Below are positions 5,825 through 6,061 of a stretch of DNA of 6,061 bases, one piece after another. Location of the stretch: assembly GCA_030049955.1 (NCBI GenBank), contig JASIJX010000238.1:1-6061 (forward strand), read 5' to 3'. Each line of letters starts with the position of its first letter. Positions within the stretch are counted from its first letter, which is position 1. Under the pieces are notes generated by a model. The model worked only from the letters and a program-made list of their open reading frames with translations, was not told where the DNA came from and made no database searches. Position numbers and translations under genes: made by a program. This DNA is from Acidobacteriaceae bacterium. Lineage in GTDB: Bacteria; Acidobacteriota; Terriglobia; Terriglobales; Acidobacteriaceae.

Positions 5825-6061
5825 TCACAGTTTCTGGTGTTCAGGAACTGTAGAGCGCAGACATTCCAGCCTCGCGAGCAGATGCTTCTGTACCTCGGCG
5901 TGCTCCGGCATGCCGTACAGGTTCTTGCTTTCCTTAGGGTCATTCTGCAGGTCGTACATTTCGTACTCCTGCGGTTCCAGGGTGTATTGAATCAGTTTGT
6001 ACTTTTCCGTGCGAATGCCGCGGCAGGGTGGAGCAGTTTCCGGATTGGGCCACTCATAGTA
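5825..6061 (-). CDS. Sulfatase-family protein, C-terminal fragment cut by window edge
   Basis: Only the last 78 residues are visible; the frame enters from the right edge and ends at a TGA (plus-strand 5825-5827). Residues 1-6 are [18 protein letters not shown] (15-26), then [18 protein letters not shown] (32-49) follow, which is the usual C-terminal end of arylsulfatase-type proteins: an Arg-Thr-x-x-Tyr-Lys strand, then a strand reading YDL-x-x-DP-x-E-x-x-NL. The catalytic Cys/Ser motif that is converted to formylglycine would be far upstream, outside the window, so activity and substrate cannot be judged. Many such enzymes are exported and act on sulfated polysaccharides. It converges with kdpD and appears unrelated to it. 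Confidence 0.85.
   Translation of the reverse strand, partial: YYEWPNPETAPPCRGIRTEKYKLIQYTLEPQEYEMYDLQNDPKESKNLYGMPEHAEVQKHLLARLECLRSTVPEHQKL

Noticed and set aside
4924..5943. A 339-residue antisense reading frame opposite kdpD
   Set aside because: It lies opposite a clear KdpD, runs across the spacer and overlaps the sulfatase-type tail in another frame, and its product is rich in His, Arg and Ala with no recognisable motif; it is a GC-rich shadow.

Overview
The window is GC-rich and densely coded, with little non-coding DNA. It looks like a bacterial chromosome fragment. The KdpD-type protein carries only the N-terminal half of the family, two genes appear to use TTG starts, and the membrane protein is of an uncharacterised type. 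Together these suggest a soil-type Gram-negative such as an acidobacterium (Terriglobia). That placement is an inference from gene style, not from a marker gene.

Layout, left to right. (1) The 3' part of a ZIP-family metal transporter gene enters from the left edge (+). (2) Converging on it, with 29 bp between the stops, is a complete family 2 glycosyltransferase of the dolichol/polyprenol-phosphate mannose synthase (DPM1) type (-). (3) Across a 64 bp divergent gap lies a 501-residue multi-pass membrane protein (+). It has an acidic EDD motif in its first loop and a soluble C-terminal region, resembling GT-C-type glycosyltransferases. (4) After 51 bp comes a membrane-anchored histidine-kinase-like protein (HAMP, PAS, HisKA-like, HATPase) (+). 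(5) Only 3 bp later is a short KdpD made of the KdpD ATPase domain and a Usp domain (+). (6) After a 133 bp convergent gap holding hairpins, the C-terminal end of a sulfatase-type protein (-) runs off the right edge.

Two functional units stand out. The GT2 enzyme and the divergent membrane protein could form a lipid-linked sugar pathway, with the GT2 making polyprenyl-phosphate-sugar and the membrane protein transferring it; this is inferred from fold-type resemblance and proximity. The histidine-kinase-like gene and the short kdpD form a tight, probably translationally coupled pair that resembles a KdpD split into two polypeptides.

The most notable point is in the kinase-like protein. Its H-box reads SRKLRDPL where SHELRTPL is expected, so the phospho-accepting His is Arg258, while the N, G1, F and G2 boxes for ATP binding look intact. 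It is therefore probably a pseudokinase, or works by a non-canonical route. No kdpFABC or kdpE gene is present in the window.
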